Source: SpSt-501 sp037481615 (lineage in GTDB: Bacteria > Desulfobacterota > Desulfobacteria > Desulfobacterales > SpSt-501). Taken from it: DNA of 64,000 bases. The position numbers and the translations under genes are program-made. Positions 33,120 to 45,462 of the stretch are shown here, piece after piece. The stretch is taken from NCBI GenBank assembly GCA_037481615.1, contig JBBFLI010000020.1; one strand, given 5' to 3'. The stretch's first letter is position 1. The number at the start of each line of letters is the position of its first letter. The notes under the pieces were generated by a model. That model did not search any database and was not told where the DNA came from. It was given only the letters and a program-made list of their open reading frames with translations.

Positions 33120-34631
33120 TCACCGACGGCCGGGGAAGGGCTTCTCGAAGCGCTCCGGCGGGGGGGCGCCGAGCAGGCGATGGTTGAGGGCGATCTCATG
33201 GCGCAGGCGGCAGACCCGCTCGGCGAGAGCGACACGCAACGCCGCCTCCGCGAGGCCGTTGCGGCCGCAGCCGAGGACGCCCACCCCCTCGAGGAGGAGG
33301 CAGCCGCCCCCTTCCTCGAGCAGCCGCGGCAGACCGGACTTCTCCGGGTCGGGGAGAAACGCGGAGGCCCGGGCCGCCAGCAGGCGGACCCCGGCATGCC
33401 GGGCCTCGTCGTCCACGGGGAGGATTTCCGGATCCGGACCGGCGGCGGCCGTGATCGCGTGCGGGGCCGCGGCGAGGATGACGGCGCGGTACGGGGTCTG
33501 GGTGTGCACCAGCCGGTGCAGGGCGCCCTCGAGGCCGGCCGGTTCCTCTTCGAGCGGGCGGCGGACCCGCGGGATCGCCCAGCCGGGCGGGGCGGCGGCG
33601 GCCGGCAACCAGGCGATCTCGCGCGCGGAGAGCCGCACGCTCATCGAACCCGTCCCGTAAGCGCTCAGGCCGAGCGCGAACAACGCCTCGGCCCAGGCCG
33701 CAAGGCGGCCGCTGGCGGGCCGGGCGACGGGCCGGGGGGGAGCCTCGCCGGGCTCGGGGGCGAGAGCCGCGGGCGCGACGGAGGCGAGGGCGCCCGCCGC
33801 CGGGGCGCCGGCACGGGCGAGAAGGAGGGCGATCTGTGCACTCTGCTCGAAGACGCACAGCCGGTGCAGACAATCGGCCAGGCTGCGTCCCCGGCAGAAG
33901 GGCCCGTGCCCGGCGACGAGGACGAGCGGGCTTCCGGCGAGCGCGTGCGCAACGCCGGCGACCATTTCCTCGCCGGAGCCGAAGGACTCCCGGAAGGAGA
34001 CAACCGGCACCGGACCCAGAATCCGTCTCCCCCAGAGGTCCGGCGGGTCGAACCACCGCCCGGGGGACGGGCGGTGGCCTTCGCGGCGCGGCGGCGACAG
34101 CAGCGGCGGTCTTCCGTCCTCCCCGTAGCCGAGGAGCCCGCCGAAGAAGGCGTGCGCATGGGCGCACGCGGCGGCCCCCGGCAACCGAAGCACCGCGCCA
34201 TGGGTGGCGAGTTCCGAAGACGGACGTCCTCCCCCCTCCACGGCGAGGTCGGAGAGGCGCACCCGCACCAGTTCAGCGGGGCGGAGGTTGCCGAGGGGGG
34301 CTCCCGAGGCGGTGATCCAGAAACGGGAGGGGTCGGCGGGGTCGAGGGCGGAGAGATTCCCGCTGTGCGTGTGATTCAGCCCGGCATCCTGCAGGGCGGA
34401 GCCCACACGCCGGAAAGCAAGGCAGACCTCCGCCGGCGGGGGGATGGCGTGGGGGGTCCGGCGCAGAGGCTTGGCTCCTTGGGCGGCGCGAGCCGCGAAG
34501 CGAGCGCCTTCGCCGCCGCCAGCGGCGGGGGAGGCGGGCGCATCCGAAAATGATCTTGCTTCCCTGCGGTCGCCGATTCGCTCCCGCCGGCTGCAGGGGC
34601 TTCCCTTCCCCCGCCGCGGCGACCGCACCAC
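33120..34631 (-). CDS. tandem class II aldolase/adducin-type protein
   Basis: Two class II aldolase-like domains in one chain. The first (LNHTHSGNLSALDP, SSELATHGAVLRLPGAA, HAHAFFGG, AGHGPFCRGRSL) keeps the HxH and later His zinc ligands. The second (LSAYGTGSMSVRLSAREI, LHRLVHTQTPYRAVILAAAP, LLLEGVGVLGCGRNGL) has lost the HxH pair and is probably structural. The open frame begins at GTG 34631, but the first 60 or so codons are low-complexity; the true start may be near 34400-34450. Substrate unknown. It lies upstream of the E1 genes in the same direction, so it may be in their operon. Confidence 0.75.
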   Translation of the reverse strand: MVRSPRRGKGSPCSRRERIGDRREARSFSDAPASPAAGGGEGARFAARAAQGAKPLRRTPHAIPPPAEVCLAFRRVGSALQDAGLNHTHSGNLSALDPADPSRFWITASGAPLGNLRPAELVRVRLSDLAVEGGGRPSSELATHGAVLRLPGAAACAHAHAFFGGLLGYGEDGRPPLLSPPRREGHRPSPGRWFDPPDLWGRRILGPVPVVSFRESFGSGEEMVAGVAHALAGSPLVLVAGHGPFCRGRSLADCLHRLCVFEQSAQIALLLARAGAPAAGALASVAPAALAPEPGEAPPRPVARPASGRLAAWAEALFALGLSAYGTGSMSVRLSAREIAWLPAAAAPPGWAIPRVRRPLEEEPAGLEGALHRLVHTQTPYRAVILAAAPHAITAAAGPDPEILPVDDEARHAGVRLLAARASAFLPDPEKSGLPRLLEEGGGCLLLEGVGVLGCGRNGLAEAALRVALAERVCRLRHEIALNHRLLGAPPPERFEKPFPGRR

Positions 34632-34640
34632 GGGCCGGCG

Positions 34641-34717
34641 TGGTCGGGGCGGGGAGATTTGAACTCCCGACTCCCTGCTCCCAAAGCAGGTGCGCTACCA
34701 GGCTGCGCTACGCCCCG
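34641..34717 (-). tRNA. tRNA-Pro (anticodon TGG)
   Basis: On the minus strand the acceptor CGGGGCG pairs with CGCCCCG, followed by ACCA, so CCA is encoded. The anticodon stem CTGCT/AGCAG region encloses TTTGGGA with anticodon TGG. The T-loop TTCAAAT is present. It is transcribed away from tig. Confidence 0.95.
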
Positions 34718-34795
34718 CGATCGTGGCCCCTCTTAGCACGGCGAAATGCGGCCAGGCAAGTATGCGGCCGCCGCGGGGATGCGGCGCAACAGCGG

Positions 34796-34824
34796 TTGAC
34801 ACGGCTCGTCTTTGCCTCTATACT
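34796..34824 (+). promoter_or_regulatory. strong sigma-70-type promoter for tRNA-Leu and tig
   Basis: TTGACA at 34796-34801, 17 bases, TATACT at 34819-34824: near-consensus. Transcription from about 34831 would run through tRNA-Leu into tig and possibly clpP-clpX. Confidence 0.8.
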
Positions 34825-34939
34825 CTTGAAAGGAAATGAAATTTTTATCTTTCTGCCTGTGTTATCGACGCGTTAGGGCTTTTTGCCGGCGCGGGGGAGA
34901 CTCTTGCGCCTCAAACCGAACCCGCAAGGGGCCGCGGCT

Positions 34940-35026
34940 GCGAGAGTGGCGGAACTGGTAGACGCACTGGACTTAGGATCCAGCTCTGGCGACAGAATGG
35001 GAGTTCAAATCTCCCCTCTCGCACCA
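34940..35026 (+). tRNA. tRNA-Leu (anticodon TAG)
   Basis: Acceptor GCGAGAG pairs with CTCTCGC at 35016-35022, then A and encoded CCA (35024-35026). The anticodon arm CTGGA-CTTAGGA-TCCAG gives TAG. A long variable arm, as expected for leucine, is visible. It lies 73 bases upstream of tig. Confidence 0.96.
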
Positions 35027-35099
35027 GAACGAACAGACGGTCCGGGTCCCCGTGCGGGGCGGCCGCCCGAGGCGTACAATCCCCTCACGGATGGAGGAC

Positions 35100-36434
35100 A
35101 TGCAGGTTACCGTTGAAGACATCAGCAGCGTGAAGAAGACGCTCCGGGTCGAGATCCCCCGCGAGGAGGTCTCCCGGGAGATCGACCGCGCCTACGACGA
35201 GGTGCGGCGCACGGCGCGCGTGAAGGGGTTCCGGCCCGGCAAGACGCCGCGTTCGGTGCTGGAGAGGATGTTCAAAAAGGAGATCCTCGAGGATGTGACC
35301 GCCCGGCTCCTGGAGCGCTCCTTCCTCGATGCCGTGCGCGAGCGGGAACTCCGGGTCGTCGGCCGGCCGCGGTTCGATGCCCCGGAGCTCAAGCCCGAAG
35401 AGCCCCTCGTCTACGCGGCGACCGTGGAGGTGGCCCCGCGGATCGGGGAGGTCCCCTTCCGGGGCCTCAAGCTCAAACGTCCCCGCTACCGCGTGAGCGA
35501 GGCGGAGGTGGAGGCTCACCTCAAGCGCATGCAGCAGCACCTGGCGCGGCTCGAGCCCCTGGCCGAGCCCCGGCCGGCCGCGGCCGGCGATGTGCTGCGC
35601 ATCGATTTCGAGGGCTTCGAGGGCGGGAAACCCTGCCCCGAGACCCCGCGGACCGAGAATTTCACCGTCAAGCTGGGCGGAAGGCGGGTGCTGCCGGCCT
35701 TCGAGGAGGGGCTGACCGGGATGCAGGCCGGCGAGACGCGCGAGTTTCCGGTGACCTTCCCCCTGGATTACGAGAACGCGCGCCTCGCCGGCCGGGAGAT
35801 CACCTTCCGCGTGACGCTCCGGGAGATCCGCACCGAGGTTCTGCCGCCGATCGACGACGACCTCGCCCGGCGGATCGGCCCCTACACGACGCTCGAAGAG
35901 CTGCGGGGGAAGATCGTCTCCCAGCTCGAGGAGGGCTACCGCAAGCGGGTCGAGCAGGAGCTGAACGAGCAGGCCTTCCGCCAGCTCCTCGAGCGGGTCT
36001 CCTTCGAGGTCCCGGAAGCGCTCGTCGAGGCCGAACTCGAGGGGATCCTCGAGGAGACCGAACGCGCCTTCGAGTCGCGCAACAGCACCCTCGAAGAGGC
36101 GGGCTTGAGCCGCGATTCGATCGCCGCGACCTACCGCGAGACGGCCGTGAACCAGGTCAAGCGGCACCTGCTGCTCGGGCGGATCGTCGAGCAGGAGAAA
36201 CTCGAGCTGCCGCCGGAGGAACTCGAGCGGGCGATGGTCGAGATCGCCGGGCGCCTGCAGCAGCCGCTCTCGTTCGTCCAGAACTATTACCGCGAGATGC
36301 CCGAGAAGCTCGAGGCCCTGCGGCATGCGCTTCTCGAGAAGAAGGCGGCGGCGCTGATCCTGGAAACGGGCGAGATCGAGGACGTGGACCCCCCCGCCGA
36401 AGGGGGGGGGACGCAGAGCGGGGCGGCGGCCTGA
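35100..36434 (+). CDS. tig: trigger factor
   Basis: Ribosome-bound folding chaperone of 444 residues. The N-terminal ribosome-binding domain has the signature VKGFRPGKTPRSVLERMF (about residues 40-57). A PPIase domain (about 160-245) follows with GDVLRIDFEGFEGGKP and LPAFEEGLTGMQAGETREF. The helical C-terminal arms run from about 250. ATG 35100, with GGAGG at 35093-35097, is preferred over the upstream ATG 35091. The gene heads the conserved tig-clpP-clpX-lon order. Confidence 0.97.
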   Translation: MQVTVEDISSVKKTLRVEIPREEVSREIDRAYDEVRRTARVKGFRPGKTPRSVLERMFKKEILEDVTARLLERSFLDAVRERELRVVGRPRFDAPELKPEEPLVYAATVEVAPRIGEVPFRGLKLKRPRYRVSEAEVEAHLKRMQQHLARLEPLAEPRPAAAGDVLRIDFEGFEGGKPCPETPRTENFTVKLGGRRVLPAFEEGLTGMQAGETREFPVTFPLDYENARLAGREITFRVTLREIRTEVLPPIDDDLARRIGPYTTLEELRGKIVSQLEEGYRKRVEQELNEQAFRQLLERVSFEVPEALVEAELEGILEETERAFESRNSTLEEAGLSRDSIAATYRETAVNQVKRHLLLGRIVEQEKLELPPEELERAMVEIAGRLQQPLSFVQNYYREMPEKLEALRHALLEKKAAALILETGEIEDVDPPAEGGGTQSGAAA

Positions 36435-36472
36435 CGCCGCAGGATTTCTCATAGGAAGGAGAGCCAACCACC

Positions 36473-37090
36473 GTGCCACTGATTCCGATCGTGATCGAGC
36501 AGAGCAGCCGCGGCGAGCGGGCCTACGACATCTATTCGCGGCTGCTGAAGGACCGCATCATCTTTCTCGGCTCGGCGATGAACGACGAGATCGCCAATCT
36601 CCTGATCGCCCAGCTGCTGTTCCTCGAGTCGGAGGACCCCGACAAGGACATCAACTTCTACATCAACTCCCCCGGGGGGCTCGTGACCGCCGGCCTGGCC
36701 GTCTACGACACGATGCAGTACATCAAGCCCGACATCGCCACCGTCTGCATCGGGCAGGCGGCGAGCATGGGGGCGCTCTTGCTGACGGCGGGGACCAAGG
36801 GCAAGCGCTACTCGCTGCCCAACGCGCGCATCCTCATCCACCAGCCGATGGGCGGCTTTCAGGGGCAGGCCTCGGACATCGAGATCCAGGCGCGGGAGAT
36901 CCTGCGGATGAAGGACACCCTGAACCAGATCCTCGTCCGCCACACGGGCAAGAGCCTGGAGCAGATCCAGCGGGACACCGACCGCGACTACTTCATGAGC
37001 GCCCAGGAGGCCCGCGATTACGGCATCATCGACCATGTCATCGCCAACCGCGCGGATCTCGAGCGGCTGGATTCCACGGAGAAGAAATAG
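36473..37090 (+). CDS. clpP: ATP-dependent Clp protease proteolytic subunit
   Basis: Barrel-forming serine protease of 205 residues. The catalytic triad is visible: Ser98 in GQAASMGALL, His123 in ILIHQPMGG, Asp172 in DRDYFMSA. It starts at GTG 36473, with AAGGAGAG upstream. The N-terminal IVIEQSSRGERAYDIYSRLL is the usual axial-loop region. It is followed by clpX after one base, so the two subunits are made together. Confidence 0.98.
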   Translation: MPLIPIVIEQSSRGERAYDIYSRLLKDRIIFLGSAMNDEIANLLIAQLLFLESEDPDKDINFYINSPGGLVTAGLAVYDTMQYIKPDIATVCIGQAASMGALLLTAGTKGKRYSLPNARILIHQPMGGFQGQASDIEIQAREILRMKDTLNQILVRHTGKSLEQIQRDTDRDYFMSAQEARDYGIIDHVIANRADLERLDSTEKK

Positions 37091-37091
37091 G

Positions 37092-38336
<1,245 letters not shown>

Positions 38337-38355
38337 GCCTGGTTTTCCCCCGATT

Positions 38356-38387
38356 CCCGCCCGCGGGCCTCCCCTGCCGCGGGCGGG
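38356..38387 (+). terminator. strong GC hairpin between clpX and lon
   Basis: CCCGCCCGCGG at 38356-38366 pairs perfectly with CCGCGGGCGGG at 38377-38387 across a 10-base loop. Only a short T-tract (GTTT) follows, so it may terminate partially or attenuate between clpX and lon rather than stop all transcription. Confidence 0.6.
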
Positions 38388-38408
38388 AGCGTTTCCGGGA
38401 GTGACCCC

Positions 38409-40850
<2,442 letters not shown>

Positions 40851-40887
40851 AGGCAGCGGGAGCCGGGGGCGAAGGGCACCTTCTGTC

Positions 40888-40916
40888 TTGACAGGACCTG
40901 TCGATTCGGGTAGCTT
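40888..40916 (+). promoter_or_regulatory. promoter for the tRNA-Val/tRNA-Asp unit
   Basis: TTGACA at 40888-40893, 17 bases, TAGCTT at 40911-40916. The first tRNA starts 23 bases after the -10, a normal distance for tRNA transcription. Confidence 0.65.
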
Positions 40917-40938
40917 TTCACTTTACTACAAGGGGTTC

Positions 40939-41011
40939 GGGCGGATAGCTCAGCCGGGAGAGCGTCGGCCTTACAAGCCGAAGGTCACAGGTTCGATCCC
41001 TGTTCCGCCTA
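40939..41011 (+). tRNA. tRNA-Val (anticodon TAC)
   Basis: Acceptor GGGCGGA pairs with TCCGCCT (one G-T pair), discriminator A. TAGCTCAG D-arm; anticodon arm TCGGC-CTTACAA-GCCGA gives TAC; T-loop GGTTCGATCCC. CCA is not encoded (ACCC follows), unlike its neighbours. Confidence 0.96.
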
Positions 41012-41069
41012 CCCCGCCGGTTCGAGGGGGGTCAGGCGGGAGGGGAGAAGCTGCATCACAGGTCGTTGC

Positions 41070-41147
41070 GGGGGCGTAGCTCAGTTTGGTTAGAGCGCCG
41101 GCCTGTCACGTCGGAGGTCGCGAGTTCGAGCCTCGTCGTCCCCGCCA
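41070..41147 (+). tRNA. tRNA-Asp (anticodon GTC)
   Basis: Acceptor GGGGGCG pairs with CGTCCCC (41137-41143), then G and encoded CCA. Anticodon arm CCGGC-CTGTCAC-GTCGG gives GTC. It is probably co-transcribed with tRNA-Val, 58 bases upstream, and ended by the terminator at 41154. Confidence 0.96.
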
Positions 41148-41153
41148 CTTTCT

Positions 41154-41193
41154 GCAAGGGCCCGAGAGCGATCGAAGGCCCTTGCTTCTTTTT
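41154..41193 (+). terminator. Rho-independent terminator after tRNA-Asp
   Basis: GCAAGGGCC at 41154-41162 pairs perfectly with GGCCCTTGC at 41177-41185, immediately followed by TTCTTTTT. This is the clearest intrinsic terminator in the window. Confidence 0.9.
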
Positions 41194-41256
41194 ACGCAAT
41201 GCCCCAGCTCGCCGGGCCGGCCGTTTTCAAGCCCCGGGAAGCCGAAGGTTCGAGGC

Positions 41257-41850
41257 GTGGCGCCGTCCGGAATCGCCGCTCTGCTGATCCTGTTCGCGTT
41301 TTTCGTTCCCCAGCCGCTGCGGGCCGGGGGCGGGGAGGGCGTCGAGCGCGAAGCCGTCCGGCCGGGAGTCGTGGTGGCCGAGGTGCTCGAGGTGAAGGGC
41401 CGGGTCGAGGCCATCGACACGGCCCGCCGCTGGCTCACCCTCCAGGGGGCCCGCAACCGGCCTCTGCGGCTCAAGGTCGCCCCGGGGGTCAAACGGTTCG
41501 AGCAGGTCCGCAAAGGGGAGACGGTGGCGGTCGGATTCCTCGAGTCCGTCGCCGTGGCCATCCTGACGGAGCCCTCGCGCGCGAACGCGCCCCCCGTCGG
41601 GCGACTGCTCTCGGTCGCCCCCAAAGGGGGGGGAGGGGCCTTCATCGCCGAGACCTTCCGGCTGGACGCCGTCCTGGAAACGGTCGACCCCAAAGGACGA
41701 CTGCTGACCGTCCGCGGGGCGGATGGGGCGCTGCGCGTCGTCCCCGTCTTTTCCGGGATCCACCGGAAGCTGCAGACCTTACGCCCGGGGCAGCCGCTTG
41801 CGCTCTGGCTCACGGAGCCGATCGCGATTCGCATCGAGAGGACCAAATGA
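41257..41850 (+). CDS. exported protein with two similar beta-domains, function unknown
   Basis: A 197-residue secreted protein. GTG 41257 begins a signal peptide (IAALLILFAFFVPQPLRAGG); the longer open frame would run back into tRNA-Asp and is rejected. Two repeats follow: KGRVEAIDTARRWLTLQG through LKVAPGVKRFEQVRKGE, and DAVLETVDPKGRLLTVRG through FSGIHRKLQTLRPGQ, resembling OB-like DUF5666-type repeats. Its TGA overlaps the ATG of the mlaA-like gene, so the two are translationally coupled and may act together at the envelope. Confidence 0.7.
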   Translation: MAPSGIAALLILFAFFVPQPLRAGGGEGVEREAVRPGVVVAEVLEVKGRVEAIDTARRWLTLQGARNRPLRLKVAPGVKRFEQVRKGETVAVGFLESVAVAILTEPSRANAPPVGRLLSVAPKGGGGAFIAETFRLDAVLETVDPKGRLLTVRGADGALRVVPVFSGIHRKLQTLRPGQPLALWLTEPIAIRIERTK

Positions 41851-42671
41851 AGAGGAACCCCCGCCAGGAACATCCGTGCGACCCGGGGACGGGGACCCGG
41901 GGAAAGGGAAACGGCTGCAGCCGGCGGCGGGGTTTCGGGCGGTGGCTGCTGCCGGCCGCCGCCCTCGGGCTGATGTTTGCGATCTGCGGCCCGCCCCTGT
42001 CGCTTTACGCCGCCGAGGCCGCGCCGGCGGAGGAGGACGAAGAGGAGGACAACGGGCGTATCACCGTCTCCGATCCCCTCGAGCACCCCTTCAACCGCGA
42101 CATGTTCGTGCTGAACGATTTTCTCGTGCTCTACGTTCTGGAGCCGGCCGCCCGGGTGGAAAAAGCCGTCGTCCCCTGGGAGCTGCGCACCATGTTCCGC
42201 AATGTGCTCCGCAACCTCCGTTTCCCGGTGCGGTTCGTGAACAGCCTGCTCCAGGCGAAATGGGACAAGGCGGCCGACGAGTTCGCGGCCTTCTTCCTGA
42301 ACACCACCGTCGGCTTTCTGGGAATGGCCGAAGCCGCCACCGCGGCCTTCCCCGGCCTGCAGCGGAGCCCCGAGGACATGGGGCAGACCTTCGCCGTCTG
42401 GGGGTGGGAGGAGAGCTCCTTCCTGACGCTTCCCTTCTTCGGCCCCACGACCCTGCGCGACACGCTGGGCAAGATCCCGGACATGATGCTCGACCCCCTC
42501 TCGATGGTGGGGAGCCTGACCACCTCCCTGGGCCTCCGCGCCGCCGAGACCGTCAACGACACGAGCTTCCGCATCGGGGACTACGCCGCGATCAAACGCG
42601 CCGCGCTCGACCCCTACATCGCCATCCGGAACGGGTTCATCCAGAACCGCAACAAGCTCATCTCCGATTGA
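41847..42671 (+). CDS. mlaA: MlaA (VacJ) family outer-membrane lipid-asymmetry protein
   Basis: Removes misplaced phospholipids from the outer leaflet. 274 residues. The family core is DPLEHPFNRDMFVLNDFLVL, then FRNVLRNLRFPVRFVNSLLQ, FLNTTVGFLGMAEAA, EDMGQTFAVWGW, YLTLPFFGPTTLRDT-like FLTLPFFGPTTLRDTLGKI and DPLSMVGS. The export signal (LLPAAALGLMFAICGPPLSL) lacks a clear lipobox, so it may be cleaved by signal peptidase I rather than lipidated; E. coli MlaA is a lipoprotein. No MlaBCDEF genes are adjacent. Coupled (ATGA) to the preceding gene. Confidence 0.9.
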   Translation: MKRNPRQEHPCDPGTGTRGKGNGCSRRRGFGRWLLPAAALGLMFAICGPPLSLYAAEAAPAEEDEEEDNGRITVSDPLEHPFNRDMFVLNDFLVLYVLEPAARVEKAVVPWELRTMFRNVLRNLRFPVRFVNSLLQAKWDKAADEFAAFFLNTTVGFLGMAEAATAAFPGLQRSPEDMGQTFAVWGWEESSFLTLPFFGPTTLRDTLGKIPDMMLDPLSMVGSLTTSLGLRAAETVNDTSFRIGDYAAIKRAALDPYIAIRNGFIQNRNKLISD

Positions 42672-42708
42672 ACACGGGGGACAAGGTCCTGCGGGGAGGC
42701 CGCCGGCC

Positions 42709-44307
42709 ATGAACCGTGAACAGCAGCAGCTGGCCGAAGGGATCCTTTTCACCGACGAGTACCAGCTCACCATGGCCCAGATGTACTTCCGCCAGGGCCT
42801 GCACGAGACTCCCGCCCAGTTCGACTACTTCTTCCGCGACTACCCGGACTACGGGGCCCACAAGGCGGGCTTCTGCGTCTTCGCCGGGCTGGACTGGCTG
42901 CTCGACTGGATGGCGGAGGCCCGCTTCGGGCCGGCCGAACTCGCCTGCCTCCGCTCCCAGACCGGCCGGGCGGGAACCCCGCTCTTCGCCGACGATTTCC
43001 TCGCCTGGCTCGAGCGCAACGGCTCCTTCGATGCCCTGTCGCTGCGCGCCGTCGCCGAAGGGCGCGTCGTCCACCCCAACGTCCCCCTCGTCGTGGCGAC
43101 CGGCCCGCTCGCGGCGGCGCAGGTGCTGGAGACGGCGCTGCTCAACCAGCTGAACTACCAGACCCTGATTGCGACCAAGGCGGCCCGCATCCGCGAAAGC
43201 GGCCGCGGCCAGCTCGTGGTCGAGTTCGGGGCCCGCCGCGGCCACGGCAAGGGCGTGATCGCCGGGGCGCGGGCGGCCCTGATCGGGGGGGCCGACTACA
43301 CCTCGAACGTGGGGATCTCCCACGTCCTGGGCCTTCCCCCCAAGGGCACGCACGCCCACAGCATGGTGCAGGCCTTCCTCGCCTTGGGGATGAGCGAACT
43401 CGACGCCTTCCGCGCCTTCGCCGAGACCTACCCCGACGATTGCGTGCTGCTCGTCGACACGATCGACACCCTCGGGTCGGGGATCCCCAACGCGATCCGG
43501 GTCTTCGAGGAACTCCGGCGCCGCGGCCACCGGCCGGTGGGGATCCGCCTCGACTCGGGGGACCTCGCCCACCTGAGCCTGCAGGCGGCCCGGATGCTCG
43601 ACGCGGCCGGCTTCCCGGACACGACGATCTTTCTTTCGAACGAGCTCGACGAGCTGAGCATCTGGCAGATCCTGACCCAGATCGCCGAGGAGGCGGGCCG
43701 CAACGGGGTGGACGCCGACCGCATCATCGGCCGCCTCGCCTACGGCGTGGGCACGCGGCTGACGACCTCCGCGGGAAACGCCGCGCTGAGCGGCGTCTAC
43801 AAGCTGGTCGCGCTGCGGCGGGAGGGCAAGTGGGTTCCGGCGATGAAACTCTCCGAGTCCCCCTCGAAGATCCCCATCCCGGGGGACAAGCGCGTCTGGC
43901 GTCTCTACGACCGGCGGGGCAAGGCGACGGCCGATCTCGTGACCACCCGCGAGGAGGACCCCTCCGCCCAGGAGGAGATCGTGCTCCGGCACCCGACCGA
44001 GGCGAGCCTCCAGCGCCGGCTGCGCCGCGGCGAGATCCAGGCCGTGGAGCCGTTGCTCGAGGGGGTGCTCCAGGAGGGGCGGCGCCTGTCGCCTCGTCCT
44101 TCGCTCGAGGAGATGCGCTCCCGGCGCCGGGCGGACGTGGAGCGGCTCGACCCGGGGGTCAAGCGGCTCATGAACCCGCACATCTACCACGTCTCGCTTT
44201 CGGAGAAGATGTGGCAGCGAAAGCAGCGGCTGATCGCCGCGATGCGTGCCGGCCTGCCGCGGCGCGGGGGGCCGCCCCCCGGGCCCGACCCGTCTACTTC
44301 CGCTTGA
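42709..44307 (+). CDS. pncB: nicotinate phosphoribosyltransferase
   Basis: Converts nicotinate and PRPP to nicotinate mononucleotide in NAD salvage. The 532-residue product has FTDEYQLTMAQMYFRQG at the start (substrate-binding Tyr), FVEFGARRGHGKG-like VVEFGARRGHGKGVIAGARA, TSNVGISHVLGLPPKGTHAH with the regulatory/catalytic His, and the PRPP region VGIRLDSGDLAHLSLQAARM. It is longer than many homologues (about 400-490) through a C-terminal extension after residue 470 or so. GGGGAGG precedes ATG 42709. Confidence 0.95.
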   Translation: MNREQQQLAEGILFTDEYQLTMAQMYFRQGLHETPAQFDYFFRDYPDYGAHKAGFCVFAGLDWLLDWMAEARFGPAELACLRSQTGRAGTPLFADDFLAWLERNGSFDALSLRAVAEGRVVHPNVPLVVATGPLAAAQVLETALLNQLNYQTLIATKAARIRESGRGQLVVEFGARRGHGKGVIAGARAALIGGADYTSNVGISHVLGLPPKGTHAHSMVQAFLALGMSELDAFRAFAETYPDDCVLLVDTIDTLGSGIPNAIRVFEELRRRGHRPVGIRLDSGDLAHLSLQAARMLDAAGFPDTTIFLSNELDELSIWQILTQIAEEAGRNGVDADRIIGRLAYGVGTRLTTSAGNAALSGVYKLVALRREGKWVPAMKLSESPSKIPIPGDKRVWRLYDRRGKATADLVTTREEDPSAQEEIVLRHPTEASLQRRLRRGEIQAVEPLLEGVLQEGRRLSPRPSLEEMRSRRRADVERLDPGVKRLMNPHIYHVSLSEKMWQRKQRLIAAMRAGLPRRGGPPPGPDPSTSA

Positions 44308-44857
44308 ACACCGAGCGCCAGCCCCCGCGTTCCGTCCCATTCGCCCGCGGGAAGCGGCAGATGTCGCGCGGCATGTCCGTGACCCAGAACGCCTCGGGGT
44401 CTTCCCGCGAGACCGTCTCGAGCCAGCGCGGCAGATCGCGCCGGCGGCAGGCGATGTAGAGCTCGTCGATCGGGCCCTGGAGGCCCTCGCCGTGGAACAG
44501 GGTGACCGGCTGACCTTCGGCGCGCAGCCGACGGGCGATTTCCGCGCCGGCGCGTCGCGTGAAGACCCGAAGCACGATATGGCCGAGCGCGATCCGGCGT
44601 TCGAGGGCGATTCCCAGGAGGTTCCCCGTGGCGAAACCGAAGGCGTAGAAAAGGGCGAGCAGCGGCTGCGTGCGCACCTGCTGGACGACCGTGCTCACCA
44701 CCCAGATCCAGATCAGGATTTCGAAGATCGCCAGAAAGAAGGCGGCGGCGCTGCGGCCCTGGACGGTAATGATCGTGCGCACCGTGCCGAGGGAGACGTC
44801 GCCGATGCGGGCGAAAAAGATGAACAGGCCGGTCACCAGGGTGTCGGAATCGAGCAT
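44294..44857 (-). CDS. UPF0316 (DUF2179-type) membrane protein
   Basis: A 187-residue protein with three membrane helices (about 8-95; FFARIGDVSLGTVRTIITVQ, ALFYAFGFATGNLLGIALE). A soluble C-terminal DUF2179-like domain follows, with VTLFHGEGLQGPIDELYIAC and RRRDLPRWLETV. The family may bind a nucleotide second messenger, but this is not established. ATG 44857 has GGAGG upstream. The last 14 bases overlap the convergent pncB. Confidence 0.88.
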   Translation of the reverse strand: MLDSDTLVTGLFIFFARIGDVSLGTVRTIITVQGRSAAAFFLAIFEILIWIWVVSTVVQQVRTQPLLALFYAFGFATGNLLGIALERRIALGHIVLRVFTRRAGAEIARRLRAEGQPVTLFHGEGLQGPIDELYIACRRRDLPRWLETVSREDPEAFWVTDMPRDICRFPRANGTERGGWRSVFKRK

Positions 44858-45462
44858 GAGGCGCCCTCCGGAGGCAGGCGCACCCCCACGGGTTCCAAGG
44901 GAGAGCCGCGCGAGTTCTTGCAGAAACGGCATCCGAAGTCAACCGCGGCGGCCGGCGCGGTCGACGGCGAAGGGCGGGCAGGTCCTCGTCGTCGGAGGGG
45001 GGGGGGGCGGTCTCGTTTTCGGAAGCGATCCCTTTCCGCTGTGTCGCCCGGGCGGCGCAGCTTTCGGGTCCCCTCGCCCGCGAGGAGGAGCTCTACGCCC
45101 GCGAAGTGACCCGGACCGGTGAAAAGCGGCGCGGGATGCCGCCCGTTTTGGAAAACCCCGCCGCCTTCCGCGCCTGCGCGCCGATCGACCGTTTGCTCGC
45201 GCCGGGGCGATTTCGGGGCCGATCCGGTGGTCCCCGCCGCGAGGGCCCGGACGGCGCTTCCCGTGCGGCGGCCGGGTTTCCGGGTGCCGATCCGGCCGGG
45301 GAAGGGCTGCAGCCGGAGCTTTCCCCGCGGGGCCCGCGGGGTCCCGGGCCGGCCTGCGGCCCATGAGCCCCGACGCCCTGCCGCCGATCGGCCCCGCCCC
45401 CGGGGCCGGCGCGCCGCCGAGCAGCCGACCGGGGCCGCAACCGCACAGCGACCCGTGCTCCT
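44858..45462. other. 600-base intergenic region, no gene recognised
   Basis: Very GC-rich, with a run of eleven G at 44997-45007. Open frames on both strands are low-complexity Arg/Pro/Gly sequence. On the minus strand AAGGAGC precedes a GTG at 45446, opening a 117-codon frame to 45093; its composition does not look like protein. A plus-strand phrase LVVGGGGGGLV hints at a dinucleotide-binding loop but leads nowhere. I regard the region as non-coding or the remains of a lost gene. Confidence 0.5.

Noticed and set aside
41086..41256. Extended N-terminus of the periplasmic protein gene into tRNA-Asp
   Set aside because: The frame would overlap the tRNA and its terminator; a signal peptide begins at GTG 41257.
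45093..45446. 117-codon minus-strand frame after the chemoreceptor, with an AAGGAGC ribosome site
   Set aside because: The encoded sequence is low-complexity Arg/Pro/Gly and no strand or helix pattern is visible.
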